This document shows, piece by piece, positions 51,895 through 61,274 of a DNA stretch of 64,000 nucleotides. A program made the position numbers and the translations under genes. The notes beneath the pieces are model-generated. The model was not told the origin of the DNA. It did not search any database and saw only the letters and a list, made by a program, of their open reading frames with translations. The DNA comes from Carnobacterium_A sp047553015. GTDB lineage: Bacteria > Bacillota > Bacilli > Lactobacillales > Carnobacteriaceae. Every line of letters starts with the position of its first letter. Position 1 is the stretch's first letter. The DNA lies in assembly GCF_047553015.1 (NCBI RefSeq), contig NZ_CP180212.1:1-64000 (forward strand). Reading direction: 5' to 3'.

Positions 51895-53301
51895 GTGAAG
51901 GGATTGACTAAGAAAAAAGAAATCAAATTTACAGAAACAGTTTTAAGAGATGCTCACCAGAGCTTAATGGCAACACGCATGAAGACAGCAGAAATGTTGC
52001 CAATCCTAGAGAAGATGGATGAAGCAGGTTACCATGCTATTGAGTGTTGGGGAGGGGCAACATTTGATGCATCGATACGATTTTTAAACGAGGATCCATG
52101 GGAACGATTGAGAGAAATTAAAAAAAGAGTGACCCATACACCTTTACAAATGCTTTTACGTGGCCAAAATTTATTAGGTTACCGCCATTATGCAGATGAT
52201 ATTGTTGATAAATTTATTGAAAAGATGATTGAGAATGGAATAGATATTATCCGAGTGTTTGATGCTTTAAATGATAGTCGCAATATGGGAGCGTGTGTAG
52301 ACGCGATAAAAAAACATGGTGGACACGCCCAATTAACCATCTGTTATACGATTAGCCCAGTCCATACGATTGATTACTATCAAGATTTAACGAAAAGATT
52401 AGATGAATTAGGAGCGGATTCAATTTGTATTAAAGATATGGCGGGTATTTTAACACCATCTGTTGTAAAAAAAATAATTCCTGCTCTTAAACAGGTAACC
52501 TCTTTACCCATCGAAATTCACACACATGCAACAAGTGGCGTATCAGAAATGACTTATTTAACAGCTATTGAAGTAGGAGCAGATATTATCGATACCGCTA
52601 TTTCTCCTTTTTCAGGTGGGACAAGTCAGCCAGCTACGGAGTCCTTAAGCATTGTTTTAACAGAGTTAGGCTATGAGACTCATTTAAATAAAGACGTTTT
52701 AGAGGAAATAGCTGATTATTTTAAGCCAATTAAAGATTATTATTTAAAAGAGATGATTTTAGACCCTAAAATGATGACTGTCGATCCAAAAGCTTTGTTG
52801 TATCAAGTTCCAGGTGGGATGTTATCCAATTTGTATGCACAATTAAAACAGGCTAATGCAAAAGACCGGTATGAAGAAGTCTTGCGTGAGGTACCTAGAG
52901 TACGTGAAGACTTGGGTTATCCACCGTTAGTAACACCTATGAGCCAAATGATAGGCACACAAGCAGTATTTAATGTTTTATCAGGAGAACGCTATAAAAT
53001 GATTCCGAATGAGATTAAAGATTATGTTCGTGGTCTATACGGTACTCCACCAGCACCGATTAGTGAGTCAATGAAGCAACTTATTATTGGTAAAGAAGAA
53101 GGTATCACAGGTAGACCAGCAGATTTGTTAGAGCCTGAGTTTGAAAAGCAAAAGAAAGCGATAGGTTTTTTTGCTAAGACAGATGAGGATATTTTAATTT
53201 ATGCGATGTTTCCACAATTAGGGGAACTATTTTTAAAGAATAAATACCAGCCTGAAAAAGTATCTCTCAAGGAAGTTATCCGAATCAATGCGAGTATGTA
53301 G
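51895..53301 (+). CDS. oadA: oxaloacetate decarboxylase alpha subunit (carboxyltransferase)
   Basis: Transfers the carboxyl group of oxaloacetate to biotin, giving pyruvate. The 468-residue product has the metal-dependent TIM barrel: FTETVLRDAHQSLMATR, ECWGGATFDAS, the carboxylated-lysine region SICIKDMAGILTP and IHTHATSG. The PYC/OADA domain follows, ending at about 460. Unlike the sodium-pump enzyme of enterics it lacks its own biotinyl domain; that is encoded two genes downstream. The start is GTG at 51895, with only a modest AGGAT before it. TTG at 51904 is an alternative. Confidence 0.9.
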   Translation: MKGLTKKKEIKFTETVLRDAHQSLMATRMKTAEMLPILEKMDEAGYHAIECWGGATFDASIRFLNEDPWERLREIKKRVTHTPLQMLLRGQNLLGYRHYADDIVDKFIEKMIENGIDIIRVFDALNDSRNMGACVDAIKKHGGHAQLTICYTISPVHTIDYYQDLTKRLDELGADSICIKDMAGILTPSVVKKIIPALKQVTSLPIEIHTHATSGVSEMTYLTAIEVGADIIDTAISPFSGGTSQPATESLSIVLTELGYETHLNKDVLEEIADYFKPIKDYYLKEMILDPKMMTVDPKALLYQVPGGMLSNLYAQLKQANAKDRYEEVLREVPRVREDLGYPPLVTPMSQMIGTQAVFNVLSGERYKMIPNEIKDYVRGLYGTPPAPISESMKQLIIGKEEGITGRPADLLEPEFEKQKKAIGFFAKTDEDILIYAMFPQLGELFLKNKYQPEKVSLKEVIRINASM

Positions 53302-53311
53302 GAGGGATTAA

Positions 53312-53596
53312 ATGTCTGATATCAGCTTATTAGAAGGCCTTAATGTATCTATCACATCGCTTGTAATCGTTTTTCTTGTACTTTTTGGATTGCAACTGAT
53401 TTTGATGTCATTTAAGTACCTTTTCAAAGAAGAAAAATCGGTAAAAAAAGAAAAAACGCCTCTTGCAGTGGTGAAAAATACTTTAGAAGAAGATGATGAA
53501 ACAAAAACAGTGGCAGTTTTAATGGCTTTAATTTTAGCGAATGAAGACCAACAAGATAAACACTATCAAGTCATTTCTATAAAACGAGTAAGATAA
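53312..53596 (+). CDS. oadG: oxaloacetate decarboxylase gamma-type small membrane subunit
   Basis: A 94-residue protein with one membrane helix (about 14-36, SLVIVFLVLFGLQLILM) and a charged cytoplasmic tail. It matches OadG/gamma-chain architecture, which anchors and assembles the complex. AGGAGGG precedes the ATG, ten bases after oadA. Sequence conservation is low in this family; the operon position supports the call. In lactic acid bacteria the symbol oadD is also used. Confidence 0.8.
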   Translation: MSDISLLEGLNVSITSLVIVFLVLFGLQLILMSFKYLFKEEKSVKKEKTPLAVVKNTLEEDDETKTVAVLMALILANEDQQDKHYQVISIKRVR

Positions 53597-53610
53597 AGGA
53601 GCTTAGTAGG

Positions 53611-53964
53611 ATGAAAACGTATGAAGTTACAGTAAACAATAAAGTTTACCAGGTTTCAGTAGAAGAAGTTGACAAAGCAGATAGTAAAAATAAGGCATTA
53701 GTCTTGGATAATGAAAACAAAAAAGAAGAAGCAGCAAAAACGCCTATTCTAGATGGAATTGATGTAAAAGCACCAATGCCTGGAACAATCATTAGTGTGT
53801 TAGTCCAGTTAGGTGAGACTATAAAAGCTGGACAAGTCTTGTGTGTTTTAGAAGCAATGAAAATGGAAAATGAGATTGTTGCACCCCAAGATGGAACGAT
53901 AAAAGAAGTGATGGTTTCAAAAGGAATGGCCGTCGAGGTAGGAGCTAATTTAGTCAGACTATAA
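53611..53964 (+). CDS. biotin carboxyl carrier protein of oxaloacetate decarboxylase
   Basis: A 117-residue carrier. A variable N-terminal part (about 1-48, with a charged linker ENKKEEAAKTP) precedes the biotinyl domain (about 50-117) with MPGTIISVLVQLGETIKAGQ and the biotinylated Lys84 in VLEAMKMENEIV. It supplies the mobile biotin arm missing from the alpha subunit. AAAGGAG precedes the ATG, 14 bases after oadG. The gene is called oadC or gcdC-like in related organisms. Confidence 0.92.
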   Translation: MKTYEVTVNNKVYQVSVEEVDKADSKNKALVLDNENKKEEAAKTPILDGIDVKAPMPGTIISVLVQLGETIKAGQVLCVLEAMKMENEIVAPQDGTIKEVMVSKGMAVEVGANLVRL

Positions 53965-53983
53965 TGTCAGATGAGGAGCTATT

Positions 53984-55117
53984 ATGATGATTGAAGCAAT
54001 AAAAGATATAGTGATGCATTCAGGATTTGCGAACCTCTCTTATAAACACGTTATTATGATTGGTATTGCTTGTCTCTTTTTATATTTAGCGATAAAAAAA
54101 GGGTATGAACCTTATTTATTGATACCTATTGCTTTTGGTATGTTATTAGTCAATTTACCAACAGGAGGATTAATGGCACCGCCTCTGGATGGTACGAATG
54201 GTGGGTTATTGTATTATTTGTATCAAGGGACAAACTTAGGTATCTATCCACCTTTAATTTTTCTTTGTCTAGGAGCAGCAACAGATTTTGGTCCTTTAAT
54301 TGCTAACCCTAAGACGCTATTGCTTGGTGGAGCAGCTCAGATTGGAATATTTGTCGCATTTTTTGGAGCTTTAGCTATGGGTATGTTAGGACCAGAAGCG
54401 GCGTCTGTAGGGATTATCGGTGGAGCAGATGGACCAACAGCTATTTTTTTAACAAGTAAATTGGCTCCTCACTTGCTTTCAAGTATTGCCTTAGCAGCCT
54501 ATTCCTATATGGCCCTTGTCCCCATTATTCAGCCACCCATTATTAGATTATTAACAACAAAAAAAGAACGAGAGATAAAAATGGAGCAGTTGAGACCAGT
54601 CTCACAAAAAGAGAAAATAGTATTTCCAATAGTTGTAACAATTTTTGTTATTCTATTATTGCCCTCATCAGCTCCTTTAATTGGAATGCTTATGCTTGGA
54701 AATCTAATTAAAGAAAGTGGTCGAGTACCAAATATTACCAATACACTTCAACATTCTTTGATGTATATCATCACTATATTTTTAGGGATCACCGTTGGCG
54801 CAAAAGCCGAAGCAGAATTATTTTTATCCATTCAAACGGCTAAGATTATTCTGTTAGGACTCATTGCATTTGCGATTGGAACAGCAGGCGGCGTATTAAT
54901 GGGTAAATTAATGTGTCGATTAACGAATGGTAAAGTCAATCCAATGATTGGTGCAGCTGGTGTTTCAGCAGTGCCAATGGCCGCACGTGTTGTTCAAAAA
55001 GAAGGAGTAAAAGCAAATCCTTCTAATTTCTTGCTCATGCATGCAATGGGTCCCAATGTTGCCGGTGTGATTGGCTCTGCTGTAGCTGCTGGTGTTTTGT
55101 TGCAATTTTTCGGTTAA
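53984..55117 (+). CDS. oadB: sodium-translocating oxaloacetate decarboxylase beta subunit
   Basis: Integral membrane subunit that decarboxylates carboxybiotin and pumps Na+. The 377-residue protein has about nine membrane segments. The conserved IIGGADGPTAIF (Asp149) binds the sodium ion; the GAAGVSAVPMAARVVQ and MGPNVAGVIGSAVAAG motifs near the C-terminus complete the site. GAGGAGC precedes two adjacent ATGs (53984, 53987). With the alpha, gamma and carrier genes this gives a complete decarboxylase. No citrate lyase or citrate transporter gene is next to it. Confidence 0.95.
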   Translation: MMIEAIKDIVMHSGFANLSYKHVIMIGIACLFLYLAIKKGYEPYLLIPIAFGMLLVNLPTGGLMAPPLDGTNGGLLYYLYQGTNLGIYPPLIFLCLGAATDFGPLIANPKTLLLGGAAQIGIFVAFFGALAMGMLGPEAASVGIIGGADGPTAIFLTSKLAPHLLSSIALAAYSYMALVPIIQPPIIRLLTTKKEREIKMEQLRPVSQKEKIVFPIVVTIFVILLLPSSAPLIGMLMLGNLIKESGRVPNITNTLQHSLMYIITIFLGITVGAKAEAELFLSIQTAKIILLGLIAFAIGTAGGVLMGKLMCRLTNGKVNPMIGAAGVSAVPMAARVVQKEGVKANPSNFLLMHAMGPNVAGVIGSAVAAGVLLQFFG

Positions 55118-55192
55118 CGGACGAAAGAATTAGACTTGCTACAACTAAAGAGTTAAAAATTAGTTAGATTATCTTTAATTGGAGGGATTTAG

Positions 55193-56377
55193 ATGAGAGA
55201 AAAATTGATGGCAATGCTAGACGCGCGAAAAGAAGAAATGATTGAAATTCGAAGACACTTGCACGCACACCCGGAATTATCTTATCAAGAAGAAGAAACA
55301 GCTGCTTACATTGCAAGTTTTTATCAAGGTAAAGAAGCAACAGTGGAAAAAAATGTTGGCGGAAACGGTGTTGTAGTCACTATTGAAGGAGGAAAGTCTG
55401 GCGAGACACTTGCTTTAAGAGCTGACTTTGATGCTTTGCCAATTGAAGAAGAAACTGGCTTATCTTTTGCATCAAAGAATAAAGGTGTCATGCATGCATG
55501 CGGACACGATGCACACACTGCTTATCTAATGGTATTAGCGGATTGCTTGATTGAATTAAAAGCTGAAATTCCAGGGACAATAAAAATCATCCATCAACAT
55601 GGTGAAGAAGCCCCTCCTGGTGGTGCTAAATATATATTGGAATCTGGCCTGTTAGATGATGTAGATCATATCGTGGGTATTCATGTGATGCCTGAATACC
55701 CAGTTGGTACTGTTGCTTATCGAAGTGGCGCCGCAATGGCTGGTGGGACACAATTCAAAATTGAGATCAAAGGGATAGGCGGCCATGCTTCTACACCGCA
55801 TAAGGCGAATGATGCGATTGTAGCTGGCTCCTACTTTGTAACTGCACTTCAAACAGTGAGTAGTCGACGATTGAACCCCTTTGAAGTTGGCGTAGTAACA
55901 GTAGGTTCATTTGAAGGTAAAGGGTCCTTCAACACGATTAAAGATAGTGTTACAATCGAAGGTGATATCCGCTATATGAAACAAGCGATTTTTGATAGTT
56001 TAAATAAAGAAGTCATGCGTTTAGTAAAGGGATTAGAAGGAATGTTTGCTGTTCAAACAACAATGACACTTGAAGAAGGCTGTCCACCAGTAACCAATGA
56101 TCCTGAATTGACTAGTAGCGTAGTAGATTATTTAAAAAATGGATTGGATGATTATTTGAATGAAGTGGTCGAAGCACCAATGCAAGCAGCTAACGAGGAT
56201 TTTTCTTATTATTCTCGAAAAATGCCTAGTTGTTTTTTCTTCGTCGGTTGCCGATCACAGCGAGAAAGAACCTATTATACTAATCATCATCCTAAGTTTG
56301 ATATTGATGAAGAGGCTATTATGGTTGCTGCAAAAGCAGTAGGTGATGTAGTTTGTGGTTATTTTGCACTAGATTGA
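55193..56377 (+). CDS. M20 family amidohydrolase (N-acyl amino acid type)
   Basis: Removes acyl groups from amino acids or peptides. The 394-residue product has the metal-dependent peptidase fold: RRHLHAHPELSYQEEETA, MHACGHDAHTAY with ligands, HQHGEEAPPGGAKYI with the catalytic Glu, GIHVMPEYPVGTV and GIGGHAST in the dimer domain. GGAGGGA precedes the ATG. It lies 75 bases after oadB with no terminator between, so it could be co-transcribed, but a functional link is not obvious. Confidence 0.92.
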   Translation: MREKLMAMLDARKEEMIEIRRHLHAHPELSYQEEETAAYIASFYQGKEATVEKNVGGNGVVVTIEGGKSGETLALRADFDALPIEEETGLSFASKNKGVMHACGHDAHTAYLMVLADCLIELKAEIPGTIKIIHQHGEEAPPGGAKYILESGLLDDVDHIVGIHVMPEYPVGTVAYRSGAAMAGGTQFKIEIKGIGGHASTPHKANDAIVAGSYFVTALQTVSSRRLNPFEVGVVTVGSFEGKGSFNTIKDSVTIEGDIRYMKQAIFDSLNKEVMRLVKGLEGMFAVQTTMTLEEGCPPVTNDPELTSSVVDYLKNGLDDYLNEVVEAPMQAANEDFSYYSRKMPSCFFFVGCRSQRERTYYTNHHPKFDIDEEAIMVAAKAVGDVVCGYFALD

Positions 56378-56490
56378 TTCTATTAAAATTTAAAACCATT
56401 CAGATAAGCTACGGAGTTCCTTTCAGTGGCTTATTTGTCTATCTTTGTTAAACTTATACTAGAATAACAAAACAAGGAGGTTGTTTAAAA

Positions 56491-57138
56491 ATGAATGTAT
56501 TAATTGTTGGTGCTAATGGTCAAATTGGAAAAATGGTTGTTGAAAAATTAAAAAAAGGTAAGAAACACAACGTTCGAGCTATGGTTCGAAAAGAAGAACA
56601 AGTAGCAGATTTTAAAGATAAAGGTATAGAAGCAAGATTGGCTGACTTAGAAGGTTCAGTTGATGCGATACAAGCTACAATGAAAGAGATAGATGTAGTT
56701 GTTTTTTCAGCTGGATCGGGTGGCTCTACAGGCTACGATAAAACGATTCTAATCGACTTAGATGGCGCTGTTAAAACAATAGAAGCTGCTGAAAGAGCTG
56801 GCGTTAAACGCTTTATAATGGTTAGTTCGATTGCATCAAATCACCGTGAAAAATGGAGCGGAGACATGAAGCCTTATATGGCTGCTAAATATTATGCGGA
56901 CCAACTGTTAGAAAAAAGTGGTTTAAACTACCTTATTCTTCGTCCAGGTATGCTAGAAAATGAGCCTGGAACAGGTCGTATAAAAGTTGGAATAGAGACA
57001 GCTATTAGGTCAATTCCTAGGGAAGACGTAGCAAGTACGATTGTTTCGGCTTTAGATTATCCAACAATAAGTCGTCAAGCAGTTGATTTGATTTCAGGAG
57101 ATACGAGTATTGAAGAAGCTTTAACTCAACTAGCTTAA
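56491..57138 (+). CDS. atypical short-chain dehydrogenase (NAD(P)-binding, SDR5 type)
   Basis: A 215-residue Rossmann-fold protein with the N-terminal GANGQIGKMVVEKLK motif (about 7-21), VVFSAGSGGSTGYDKT and MVSSIASNHREKW followed by YMAAKYYADQLLEKSGL. It resembles Bacillus YhfK and NmrA-like reductases. Most residues are consistent with binding NADPH; the substrate is unknown. AAGGAGG precedes the ATG. Single gene with a bidirectional terminator. Confidence 0.87.
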   Translation: MNVLIVGANGQIGKMVVEKLKKGKKHNVRAMVRKEEQVADFKDKGIEARLADLEGSVDAIQATMKEIDVVVFSAGSGGSTGYDKTILIDLDGAVKTIEAAERAGVKRFIMVSSIASNHREKWSGDMKPYMAAKYYADQLLEKSGLNYLILRPGMLENEPGTGRIKVGIETAIRSIPREDVASTIVSALDYPTISRQAVDLISGDTSIEEALTQLA

Positions 57139-57191
57139 AAAATAGTCTACCTAAAAAAGCATGTATAGCTTTAGAGGTAGACTATTTTTTA
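57137..57191. terminator. bidirectional terminator between the SDR and amidase genes
   Basis: AAAAAATAGTCTACCT (57137-57152) with its perfect complement (57175-57190), an inner AAAGC/GCTTT pairing and A/T flanks. Confidence 0.92.
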
Positions 57192-57192
57192 T

Positions 57193-58653
57193 TTAGATAA
57201 ATAAACCAGCTTTTTCTATTTCATAGCCTATTGATAACAGCCAGTCCTCTTTGCCTTTTGGAGCGGTGAATTGGACCCCCATAGGCAAGCCTTTCTCTGT
57301 CAAATAAACAGGCAAACTAATAGCAGGTTGTCCGGTTAAATTTGCTTGCTGTGTAAAAGGTGTGATAGCTAAACTTGCAGAAAACATATCCCAAACAAGA
57401 GTTTGTTGCTCCTGTTCGGTCAGTTCGGTCACTTGCTTCATGCGTTCGATTTGTTCATCTGTTTGTAAGTTAGCGTCAATCAAAGGCGCACTATCCGCAG
57501 TAGTAGGCGTCAAGTATAAGTCATACGTCTCATGAAAATGTGCCATCGTCTCAGCAGCTGCATCCCAAGCAGCAAGGCTATTGGAATAGGTAGCAGCAGA
57601 AATAGATTTCCCTGTATTGTATAGCGTCCAGGTCATCAATTCCATATCTTCTCTAGTTAATGTTCTTTGGAAAGCTTTCTCTAAGTTAGCCATCATAGCT
57701 GCTGTTTCTCCAGCGTTCATTGTGTAATAACTTTTCATCAAAGAAACGCCATCTATCTCAGGGGTAGATTCACACACTTCATATCCTTCTTGACGTAACC
57801 AGTCTACTAGTTCTAAAACACTTTTTTTAGCATCTAAACTAACAGGACCATGAACAGGTGAAACTAAGGAATAAGCAATCTTAAACTTTTTAGAAGGCGA
57901 TTGTTGTAATGAATTTAAATAGCCAGGTTCGAAAAGTGGTGTTTGAAAAGCAGCTAATTCTTGAACAGTTTGCATGACATCAAGCATAGCAGCTGTGTCA
58001 CGAATAGACTTAGTCAAAGCAAAACTAATCGATGCTCCTTGCCAACCGCGGCCAGAACCTGGTCCAATAGGTGTTCTGCCACGAGTGGGCTTCAAACCAA
58101 CAAGACCCGAAAAAGCTGCTGGTATTCGAATAGATCCACCACCGTCACTAGCGCCAGAGATTAGAACCATGTCTGAAACAATACTAGCAGCAGCACCTCC
58201 ACTTGATCCTCCTGGTGAGTAATCGCCATTCCAAGGATTGCGTGTTGGACCGTATAAACTAGGATCTGTAATATTTTTGAAACCAAATTCAGGAGTATTG
58301 GTTTGACCAATAACAATAAATCCTGCCTTCTCTAGCGCTTTTGTGAAGTTACTAGTCTGTTTTGCACAATGATTTTTCAGCAGCCGTGAACCAGAGGTGC
58401 TAGGCTCTTGAGCGATATCTTGGCCTAGTCCTTTGACTAAAATCGGTAACCCACCGAATAGAGTAGTAGAAAAGTCTTTATCTAGTGCTTCTTTTAAAGC
58501 TTTTTCTTTACGGGTATGGATAACAGCATTCCATTTTGGATTTTCAGCTTCAATTTTTTTGAAAGCTTGTTCTACTAATTCAAATGGCGTAACATTCTTT
58601 TCATGAAGCTTTTTAGCTAAAGCTAATCCATCGTTTTCTCGATTTATTTTCAT
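57193..58653 (-). CDS. amidase signature family protein
   Basis: Hydrolyses carboxamides. The 486-residue product has the Ser-cisSer-Lys machinery: Lys74 (LPILVKGLG), Ser150 in PGGSSGGAAAS and the nucleophile Ser174 in ASDGGGSIRIPAAFSG, then GLKPTRGR. It resembles general amidases rather than GatA, since no gatB or gatC is adjacent. GAGG lies before the ATG. It starts 45 bases after the GNAT gene on the same strand, with no terminator between, so the two may be co-transcribed. Confidence 0.92.
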   Translation of the reverse strand: MKINRENDGLALAKKLHEKNVTPFELVEQAFKKIEAENPKWNAVIHTRKEKALKEALDKDFSTTLFGGLPILVKGLGQDIAQEPSTSGSRLLKNHCAKQTSNFTKALEKAGFIVIGQTNTPEFGFKNITDPSLYGPTRNPWNGDYSPGGSSGGAAASIVSDMVLISGASDGGGSIRIPAAFSGLVGLKPTRGRTPIGPGSGRGWQGASISFALTKSIRDTAAMLDVMQTVQELAAFQTPLFEPGYLNSLQQSPSKKFKIAYSLVSPVHGPVSLDAKKSVLELVDWLRQEGYEVCESTPEIDGVSLMKSYYTMNAGETAAMMANLEKAFQRTLTREDMELMTWTLYNTGKSISAATYSNSLAAWDAAAETMAHFHETYDLYLTPTTADSAPLIDANLQTDEQIERMKQVTELTEQEQQTLVWDMFSASLAITPFTQQANLTGQPAISLPVYLTEKGLPMGVQFTAPKGKEDWLLSIGYEIEKAGLFI

Positions 58654-58698
58654 AACAAAACCTCATTTCTGGCTAGTAATTTTTATACTTCATTTTAG

Positions 58699-59190
58699 TT
58701 AGAGAGAATAATAAAAAACATAATCATCCATAACATATCCCTCTCCAATATCAACGAGTTGTTCTTTTATTAAAACAAAACCAAATGCCTTGTAAGCAGC
58801 AATACTAGCCTGATTATTTTTATTAACTGTTAAAACAATTCCTTCTTTTTTATTTTTTTTAGCACACTCTATTAATTGAGTTAGAATAAACCGACCAGTA
58901 CCTTTGCCGCGCTCGCTTTTTTTAAGATAAAGTTTGCTAAGAAAAAGCTGGTTAGCTGTTAATTCATAGCTGACATATCCAATAATGAGTCGATTTGACT
59001 CAACAAGTGTATATTTTTTTCCTTGTTTCAAATCATTTAAGATAGCTTCTTCAGATTGCAAGGTAGCTAGCATATACTGAACTTGTTTGGCACCGATGAT
59101 CGCCGTGTAATGTTCATACCAAATCTCTTTAGCCAACAATACTATGAGTTTAATATCTTCTAGTAGAGTAACAGCTTTGAGTTGAATCAT
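58699..59190 (-). CDS. GNAT family N-acetyltransferase
   Basis: Transfers an acetyl group from acetyl-CoA to an amine. The 163-residue product has the GNAT fold, including LYLKKSERGKGTGRFIL with the acetyl-CoA-binding R/Q-x-x-G-x-G/A loop. LTVNKNNQASIAAYKAFGFV is the motif-B region. ATG 59190 follows AGGAGGA; the ORF extends eight codons further but without a ribosome binding site. It precedes the amidase gene. Substrate unknown. Confidence 0.9.
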   Translation of the reverse strand: MIQLKAVTLLEDIKLIVLLAKEIWYEHYTAIIGAKQVQYMLATLQSEEAILNDLKQGKKYTLVESNRLIIGYVSYELTANQLFLSKLYLKKSERGKGTGRFILTQLIECAKKNKKEGIVLTVNKNNQASIAAYKAFGFVLIKEQLVDIGEGYVMDDYVFYYSL

Positions 59191-59212
59191 GATTTTTCCT
59201 CCTAAATAGACC

Positions 59213-59249
59213 AAAAAGGACTGTAGTTTAAGACACCTACATCCTTTTT
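59213..59249 (-). terminator. terminator after tyrS
   Basis: On the minus strand AAAAAGGATGTAG pairs with CTACAGTCCTTTTT (one bulged base) and a T-run follows. It lies in the 89-base gap between tyrS and the GNAT gene. Confidence 0.78.
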
Positions 59250-59279
59250 AGCAGTGCCTGTAATAAGCACATCTTATTA

Positions 59280-60542
59280 TTAAACTAATTTTATGAGGAA
59301 ATACTTTTTCTTTCCACGACGGATTAAGATAAAGCGTTCATCAAATGAATTCTCAGGTGTAACAAGTGTATCGACACTTAGAATTTTTTCGCCATTCATT
59401 GAAAGAGCTCCATTAATGATGTCTTCACGTGCTTGACGTCTAGAAGGTTCAATACCAACAACATCAACTAGCCACTCAACAATATTTCGTTCTTCTTTAG
59501 GTGCTTCAAAAGTTGGCATATTTTTAAAGCCTTCTTCAATTTGGTTAGCAGTTAGGGTCTTTACATCACCAGAAAAAAGAGCAGCCGTAATTTTTTCAGC
59601 ATCATTTAAAGCCTTATCGCCATGAACAAATACTGTCATTTCACGTGCGAGTGTTTTTTGAGCTTCGCGCTTATGTGGCTCAGAGGCTACTTTTTCAGCT
59701 AAATATCCAATTTCATCTTCTGTTAAGAATGTGAAATAATTTAAATATTTTACTACATCACGATCATCTTGGTTTAGCCAAAATTGATAAAATTCGTAAG
59801 GTGTTGTTTTTTCAGGATCTAACCAGACTGCTCCACCAGCTGTTTTTCCAAATTTTGTTCCATCCGCTTTTAACATAAGCGGGATTGTTAGGCCGTATGC
59901 TTCAGCTTCTGAACCTTCTTGTTTCCGAATAAATTCCAGGCCGGCTGTAATATTTCCCCATTGATCTGCTCCGCCAATTTGTAATTGCACATCTTCATGT
60001 TGATACAGATGTAAGAAATCCATTGATTGTAAGATTTGATAGGTAAATTCTGTAAAAGAAATCCCGGTTTCTAAGCGACTAGCAACGATATCTTTAGCTA
60101 GCATCGTATTAACATTGAAACTTTTGCCGTAATCACGTAAGAAGTCGAGTAAACTTAAGTCTTTAGTCCAGTCATAATTGTTTACCATTTTAATGCCGTT
60201 GTCTCCACCGGCATCGAAAAGACGAACCATTTGTGCGCTAAGTTTTCTAACATTCTCTTGAACCTGTTCCATTGATTGTAAAACACGTTCTTCAGACTTT
60301 CCACTTGGATCTCCAATCGTACCGGTTGCACCGCCGATTAAAATAACTGGACGATGCCCAGCAAGTTGGAATCTTTTTAAAATCATAAATGGAATCAGGT
60401 GGCCAATATGCATACTGTCACCAGTCGGATCAACACCGCAGTATAAAGAAATTTTCTTGTTTTTAACGAGATGAGTTAGGCCTTTTTCATCTGTTTGTTG
60501 GTTAATGGCATCACGCCAGATTAATTCATCGATAATGGTCAT
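59280..60542 (-). CDS. tyrS: tyrosyl-tRNA synthetase
   Basis: Charges tRNA-Tyr. The 420-residue class I enzyme begins MTIIDELIWRDAINQQTDE. MHIGHLIPF is the HIGH motif, QIGGADQWGNITAG the tyrosine pocket and KFGKTAGGAVWLD the KMSKS equivalent. A C-terminal S4 domain (about 350-420, PSRRQAREDIINGALSMNG) follows. ATG 60542 follows AAAGGGGAG; the longer ORF upstream runs into the leader terminator, so it is rejected. Expression is controlled by a tyrosine T-box. Confidence 0.98.
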   Translation of the reverse strand: MTIIDELIWRDAINQQTDEKGLTHLVKNKKISLYCGVDPTGDSMHIGHLIPFMILKRFQLAGHRPVILIGGATGTIGDPSGKSEERVLQSMEQVQENVRKLSAQMVRLFDAGGDNGIKMVNNYDWTKDLSLLDFLRDYGKSFNVNTMLAKDIVASRLETGISFTEFTYQILQSMDFLHLYQHEDVQLQIGGADQWGNITAGLEFIRKQEGSEAEAYGLTIPLMLKADGTKFGKTAGGAVWLDPEKTTPYEFYQFWLNQDDRDVVKYLNYFTFLTEDEIGYLAEKVASEPHKREAQKTLAREMTVFVHGDKALNDAEKITAALFSGDVKTLTANQIEEGFKNMPTFEAPKEERNIVEWLVDVVGIEPSRRQAREDIINGALSMNGEKILSVDTLVTPENSFDERFILIRRGKKKYFLIKLV

Positions 60543-60580
60543 GTCGTACTCCCCTTTATAAAAAATAGTATTAAAAGTCA

Positions 60581-60845
60581 AAAAATCCCGATGAAAAGTC
60601 AAATAAACCTTTTCATCGGGACGAATCCTATCGTGTTACCACCCAATTTGCCGACAATTATAAAGACATAATTGCTGACCACTCATAAACTGTTAACGCC
60701 AGTTAAACGCTTGAGGTTAATCAAGTTACTCATGAGTGTAATTCACAAAAAAGAATGGTACTAGTTCTCATCAGCCACTAGCTTTCTGGGGACACATTTC
60801 TTATTGCTACTCTGCTCAATCAATGTAGTTCGTGCTATTAGATTG
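60581..60845 (-). promoter_or_regulatory. tyrosine T-box riboswitch leader of tyrS
   Basis: On the minus strand the leader has an AGTA bulge in stem I and the specifier TAC (Tyr codon, plus 60758-60760) in CTAGTACC. The T-box GGGTGGTAACACG (plus 60632-60644) and a terminator follow; the terminator stem CCCGATGAAAAG / CTTTTCATCGGG is followed by TTTTTT (plus 60581-60622). Uncharged tRNA-Tyr would pair with the specifier and the T-box bulge and favour antitermination, raising tyrS expression during tyrosine starvation. Confidence 0.95.
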
Positions 60846-60850
60846 ATTTT

Positions 60851-60879
60851 AGTATAATGAACCCATTCGGGCTTGTCAA
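60851..60879 (-). promoter_or_regulatory. promoter of the tyrS leader
   Basis: On the minus strand a perfect TTGACA (plus 60874-60879) and TATACT (plus 60851-60856) have 17-base spacing. Transcription would start near 60844. Confidence 0.9.
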
Positions 60880-61274
60880 TTCTATTTTAATACGCGAGTT
60901 AATTTATTTTTTAACTAATTTAAACTAACGATAGAGACAGTTAAGTTCGAATGGGTCATTGGGTAGTAGTTTGCTTTTTTTTGCTAATAAAATAGATTGT
61001 CAAAAAATACAAATTGTTATAAAATCTATTCATACGAAGAGATATATTTTTTAAAATAAGCTTCTTTTTTTAGATAGTATAATAGAACGCCTACTTTTTT
61101 TATAGGGCATATTAAATAGACTATCGAATGAAAAAAATACTTGTTTTATGGTTTCTCTCAGTGAAATTCAGTTATGAAAAGGTAAAATAAACTCACTAAA
61201 GACTAAAAGGGAAGTCAGACTAATCGCTCAATCTAAAAAACAAGAGTTTTCAACTTTTATTTAAGTCGTTCTTT
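60880..61274. other. non-coding interval upstream of tyrS promoter
   Basis: About 395 AT-rich bases with no supported gene, no tRNA and no clear repeat. The end of the small minus-strand gene lies at 61275. Confidence 0.5.
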
